NCBI GenBank assembly: GCA_003157295.1
Contig: PMJF01000028.1
Location: forward strand, 1-8,307
Reading direction: 5' to 3'
Length of the DNA: 8,307 bases
Origin: Candidatus Moraniibacteriota bacterium
Lineage (GTDB): Bacteria > Patescibacteriota > Minisyncoccia > Moranbacterales > UBA11712
Part shown: positions 7,001 to 8,307 of the stretch, in pieces
Position numbering within the stretch: position 1 is the first letter of the stretch
How the letters are laid out: each line of letters begins with the position of its first letter
Program-made: the position numbers and the translations under genes
The notes under the pieces: generated by a model
What the model was told of the DNA's origin: nothing
The model's input: the letters and a program-made list of their open reading frames with translations, nothing else
Database searches by the model: none

Positions 7001-7509
7001 ATATATTTTTTGGCCCCTCCTCCTGGAATATTCGAAACGTAGAAAACGGTTTTAAAGGGGTAATATGCAGGCACATTTTTTACATTAGCGTCCCGTTGAG
7101 TAATGCCCTGGGAATATCTCTGCCTGTTGATAATTTCTTTTTTATTCAATACACCTTTTCCGTGAAGAAGGTAATTAAATGTTCTCAAAATCATTCGCTT
7201 GGGCCCTTCCTGCTGAAGGGAGGAAGCAGCTTCTCTGTACAAACTAGATAATTTTTTTGAATATTTTTGAAAAAACCCCTTAGTCCTTCCTTTGCAATAA
7301 GTAAATTTCTTTTTGAATGGATACTCTTTCAAAAAAATAACGGATTTTCGAAAAAAAACGATCCATCCATATTTTTTTATGACCAGGTATACGGAATGTG
7401 GGATATCGGAAAAGCGGATATCCACCGTTCTGATGGAATAATCCTTTTTTTTGTCATACTTTTTTTTGAATAGATTCTTTATTGTCAGAAAAAGATCGCT
7501 AAATTTCAT
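4018..7509 (-). CDS. Three-domain glycosyltransferase (GT-B / GT2 / GT4 fusion)
   Basis: This 1163-residue protein fuses three apparent glycosyltransferase units. Residues 1-150 are lysine-rich with amphipathic helices. The first GT-B unit spans about 153-482: YVSNIPGGGAKKY (157-169) looks like the N-terminal glycine loop, IHDFYF (236-241) fits GT4-like enzymes, and WGETYSYSLTKGINSGLPI (398-416) is the donor-site region. The second unit is GT-A/GT2, about 495-745: ISVVVPSYNY (496-505), FLDDNSKDNS (528-537), IAEADD (581-586, the metal/donor acidic motif) and GDW (689-691). The third is GT4, about 798-1163: FFSTNDGWGGSE (802-813), YIGRLYYIHKGLD (992-1004) and FPSRMEGMPIALIDGL (1067-1082). The units probably add two or three successive sugars at the cytoplasmic membrane face. 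No membrane helix or signal peptide is seen. ATG overlaps the upstream stop as ATGA (7509-7506), with GGGA five bases before it. Position K408 departs from the usual glutamate. Sugar donors are unknown. Confidence 0.9.
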   Translation of the reverse strand: MKFSDLFLTIKNLFKKKYDKKKDYSIRTVDIRFSDIPHSVYLVIKKYGWIVFFRKSVIFLKEYPFKKKFTYCKGRTKGFFQKYSKKLSSLYREAASSLQQEGPKRMILRTFNYLLHGKGVLNKKEIINRQRYSQGITQRDANVKNVPAYYPFKTVFYVSNIPGGGAKKYIADLIDAFENYRLRFVPIKNREDLNLYKRLFKKDDVLLFQYLFFSNLTFEDILDAKKKYGIKLVIPIHDFYFLQKKKIDFYQCHNGIYSSYDNKLPLSPSAFDLLKAADTIIYPSNFVKNIFDSIFVFENAKLSRHIDYEVHDIFEIPKVEKNINIGIINNITVYKGADYYPKLFSIKNYKGYHIQYHVFGMNEMEALGVVFHGSYIEDEIFSLLKQNDIHGLVFLNKWGETYSYSLTKGINSGLPILFSNIGVYEERLRDSQKYFPIHDMSNIELDLQKMLDMIIAKNGTMPKNTILQLEKDIPELYENLFSGKKEGHLKKADAKISVVVPSYNYEKFLEDRLNSIINQTYKPFEIIFLDDNSKDNSIELAKKILSSSNIPHKIIANKENKGTFAQWAKGVREAKGDLIWIAEADDSCELNFLETMVAKFADSEVGLAYSQSVRIDEHGVKGETYLSYLEAIPAEEGRWRNDYVNSGKNEVRNYLVIKNTIVNASAALMRRDLLAQLGDEIGGGLKQAGDWLTYVKILQNSKIAFSAAPLNFHRFHKDNVVSRSGKNTEEKGKQLVSESLDVQNFILSKFRVSDRRSALALEHTNLVCRNNLGRETEHFPEYRERIGKFKTGEKAMRKKILFFSTNDGWGGSEISCAKIAQGFSSRDFLVGLCMKKHEPRPEILKEILSEGLIQLLERPEMADYCKSKEVKKFVEDFAPDLVFISQGHVFEGREMMKWCQSNGFDYVNFIPLITEDHLQIIGPDENAIVENKELLQLSKMIFSDNHPAKDVMEKIFGMTVENFSVIRNAFDVPYNQTLVWPDGLDGIYRLMYIGRLYYIHKGLDMLLEVMAMQKWKDRPLQVMAYGEGVDRPKMDEYIKGHGIKNFFFCGYVEDIAKEIIKYHGVIFPSRMEGMPIALIDGLLCHRMAIVTPVGGMVEFVKDGKTGFVTDEPSAKALDECMERSWEKRNDWQKIGEEAGKWARKLVPEFPQQQCIDEIDKIVN

Positions 7510-8307
7510 TTTATTCCCAATTTACTCTTCAAGCTGATATATCTGTTCCTCATTTTCCAGAATTTGGAAGATTTCATCGCCTTGATTTCTCTTTCCTTTT
7601 GCCGGATTTCCCGTTCTTTTTGTTGGATTACCTCCTCTTTTTGTTGGATTACCTGCTCTTTTTGCTTGTTTTTTTCTTTTTCTTCTCTTACTAAATTTTG
7701 GTAAGAGACCATCGCTTCTTCAATCTCATACTTGCAGCTGTCAGCTTTTTTCTTCAGCTCTTCTTTCTTTTCTTCGACAGTCGACAAAAGATTCTGAATT
7801 TCCTCATACTGCCTTAACCCGTGTAAATAAGCATAATGCATCTGCAAATTCTCCATAATTTCCTTGATCTCAGAACCTTTTTTCTCATCCAGAAACAAGA
7901 CTCCCAGGCCGTAGGAATGTGAAAATTCAATAAACGAATGATTTTTTTTCAATTCATCCCATAAGCGATATACTCCGAAATCATTTTCTTTCACGAAAAC
8001 ATCATGAAAAAGAATGATGCCATCGTCCTTAACTTTATTTTTCCAAGCTTCGTAATCGTGCTTCACACCTTCGTACGTGTGCAGGCCGTCTATGTGCAAA
8101 ATGTCAATTGATCCGTCTGCAAAATCGGAAACGGCTTCGTCAAATGTTTTTCGAATTAGATTGATTTTCAATTTTGGATAGCACTCGTTTTTTATTTGCT
8201 TAACTGTTTCAAAAACTTTCTCGCCATAAAATCCGGCGTGCTTCTCGCCTTTCCATGTATCAACGGCATTGATCTCGGTGTCGATTTGCTGGTCCTTGAC
8301 GGATTGT
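7506..8307 (-). CDS. Class I SAM methyltransferase with C-terminal coiled coil (N-terminus outside window)
   Basis: The frame stays open to the right edge, so 266 residues are visible and the true start is outside. The TTG at 8171-8169 is an internal leucine codon, because the conserved fold continues upstream of it. Visible motifs include NAVDTWKGEKHAGFYGE (residues 13-29 of the fragment), IDILHIDGLHTYEG (67-80) and GIILFHDVFVKENDFGV (96-112). Together they match the Methyltransf_24-like family common next to glycosyltransferase genes. The SAM-binding motif I must lie outside the window. From about fragment residue 145 to 243 the protein is a charged coiled coil, ending in a four-heptad QKE-rich run. 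A basic tail, SSKFWKMRNRYISLKSK (246-262), closes the protein. The coiled coil may pair the enzyme with itself or with another glycan protein, and the basic aromatic tail may touch the membrane; both are inference. Its TGA overlaps the next gene's ATG. Confidence 0.83.
   Translation of the reverse strand, partial: QSVKDQQIDTEINAVDTWKGEKHAGFYGEKVFETVKQIKNECYPKLKINLIRKTFDEAVSDFADGSIDILHIDGLHTYEGVKHDYEAWKNKVKDDGIILFHDVFVKENDFGVYRLWDELKKNHSFIEFSHSYGLGVLFLDEKKGSEIKEIMENLQMHYAYLHGLRQYEEIQNLLSTVEEKKEELKKKADSCKYEIEEAMVSYQNLVREEKEKNKQKEQVIQQKEEVIQQKEREIRQKEREIKAMKSSKFWKMRNRYISLKSKLGIK
7510..7518 (-). promoter_or_regulatory. Weak Shine-Dalgarno site for the three-domain glycosyltransferase, at an ATGA overlap
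   Basis: On the minus strand GGGA (7518-7515) stands five bases before the ATG (7509-7507), inside the last codons of the upstream methyltransferase. The stop codon of that gene is the TGA of the shared ATGA. This arrangement usually means that ribosomes finishing one gene restart on the next. It is the most ribosome-site-like sequence at any junction of this operon, but still only four bases of match. Confidence 0.4.
7589..7672 (-). repeat. Four imperfect 21-base tandem repeats encoding coiled-coil heptads
   Basis: Four 21-base units lie in tandem (7589-7609, 7610-7630, 7631-7651, 7652-7672). The two middle units differ at three positions, and the outer ones have diverged more. Each unit is exactly seven codons. 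On the minus strand they encode successive heptads of the form QKEQVIQ, QKEEVIQ, QKEREIR and QKEREIK in the methyltransferase tail. Change in unit number would lengthen or shorten the coiled coil by one heptad without shifting the frame. Confidence 0.8.

Noticed and set aside
7401..7423. Perfect 7-base inverted repeat (GGATATC and GATATCC) with a 9-base loop.
   Set aside because: It lies within the N-terminal coding region of the glycosyltransferase, arises from codons for D-I-R-F-S-D-I, and has no following T-run or operator-like setting.
8169..8171. TTG as the start codon of the coiled-coil methyltransferase.
   Set aside because: The frame continues upstream to the window edge and encodes the conserved NAVDTWKGEKHAG segment, so this TTG is an internal leucine codon.
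1..8307. Defence system, CRISPR array, transposase, tRNA or rRNA genes.
   Set aside because: All substantial frames are accounted for by glycan-related or transporter proteins, and no array-like repeats or RNA-gene signatures were seen by eye.

Overview
The window is a tightly packed surface-glycan biosynthesis locus from a bacterium with moderate-to-low GC. My hand counts of sampled 60-base lines run from about 25% to 60% G+C, mostly 30-45%. TAA, TAG and TGA all serve as stops, so the standard bacterial code fits. Lysine-rich proteins, weak Shine-Dalgarno sites and very short gaps would suit a small-genome environmental lineage such as Patescibacteria, but nothing here fixes the taxonomy.

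Layout: the left edge holds the last 48 codons of a plus-strand small-molecule transporter (EamA/SMR-like). The rest is one minus-strand gene cluster, read from right to left. In order of transcription it holds a SAM-dependent methyltransferase with a coiled-coil tail (5' end outside the window), a 1163-residue protein with three glycosyltransferase domains, an NAD-dependent sugar-nucleotide epimerase, a second class I methyltransferase, and a large polytopic membrane protein with an external C-terminal domain. Junctions are a 4-base ATGA overlap and gaps of 5, 39 and 17 bases, so the five genes look like one operon. No strong promoter is visible inside it.

How the genes fit together: the epimerase would supply a UDP-hexose such as UDP-galactose. 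The three-domain glycosyltransferase would add successive sugars to a lipid-linked or surface glycan. The two methyltransferases could methylate or cap the glycan. The polytopic protein, which looks like a GT-C-type or related glycan-handling membrane protein, would act at the membrane. Substrates cannot be read from the sequence.

Most notable: (1) the operon and the convergent transporter gene are 11 bases apart, and each appears to end at a hairpin-plus-T-run terminator lying inside the other gene's coding sequence; (2) three glycosyltransferase domains are fused as GT-B, GT-A, GT-B, with a candidate fusion scar (internal ATG with a GGCGAG box and an A8 run) before the third domain, a composition shift along the gene, and a lysine in place of the second glutamate of the EX7E motif in the first domain; (3) a 21-base tandem repeat builds a heptad coiled coil in the first methyltransferase. 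I see no mobile element, CRISPR array, tRNA, rRNA or clear defence system, and no gene-free stretch over 300 bases.
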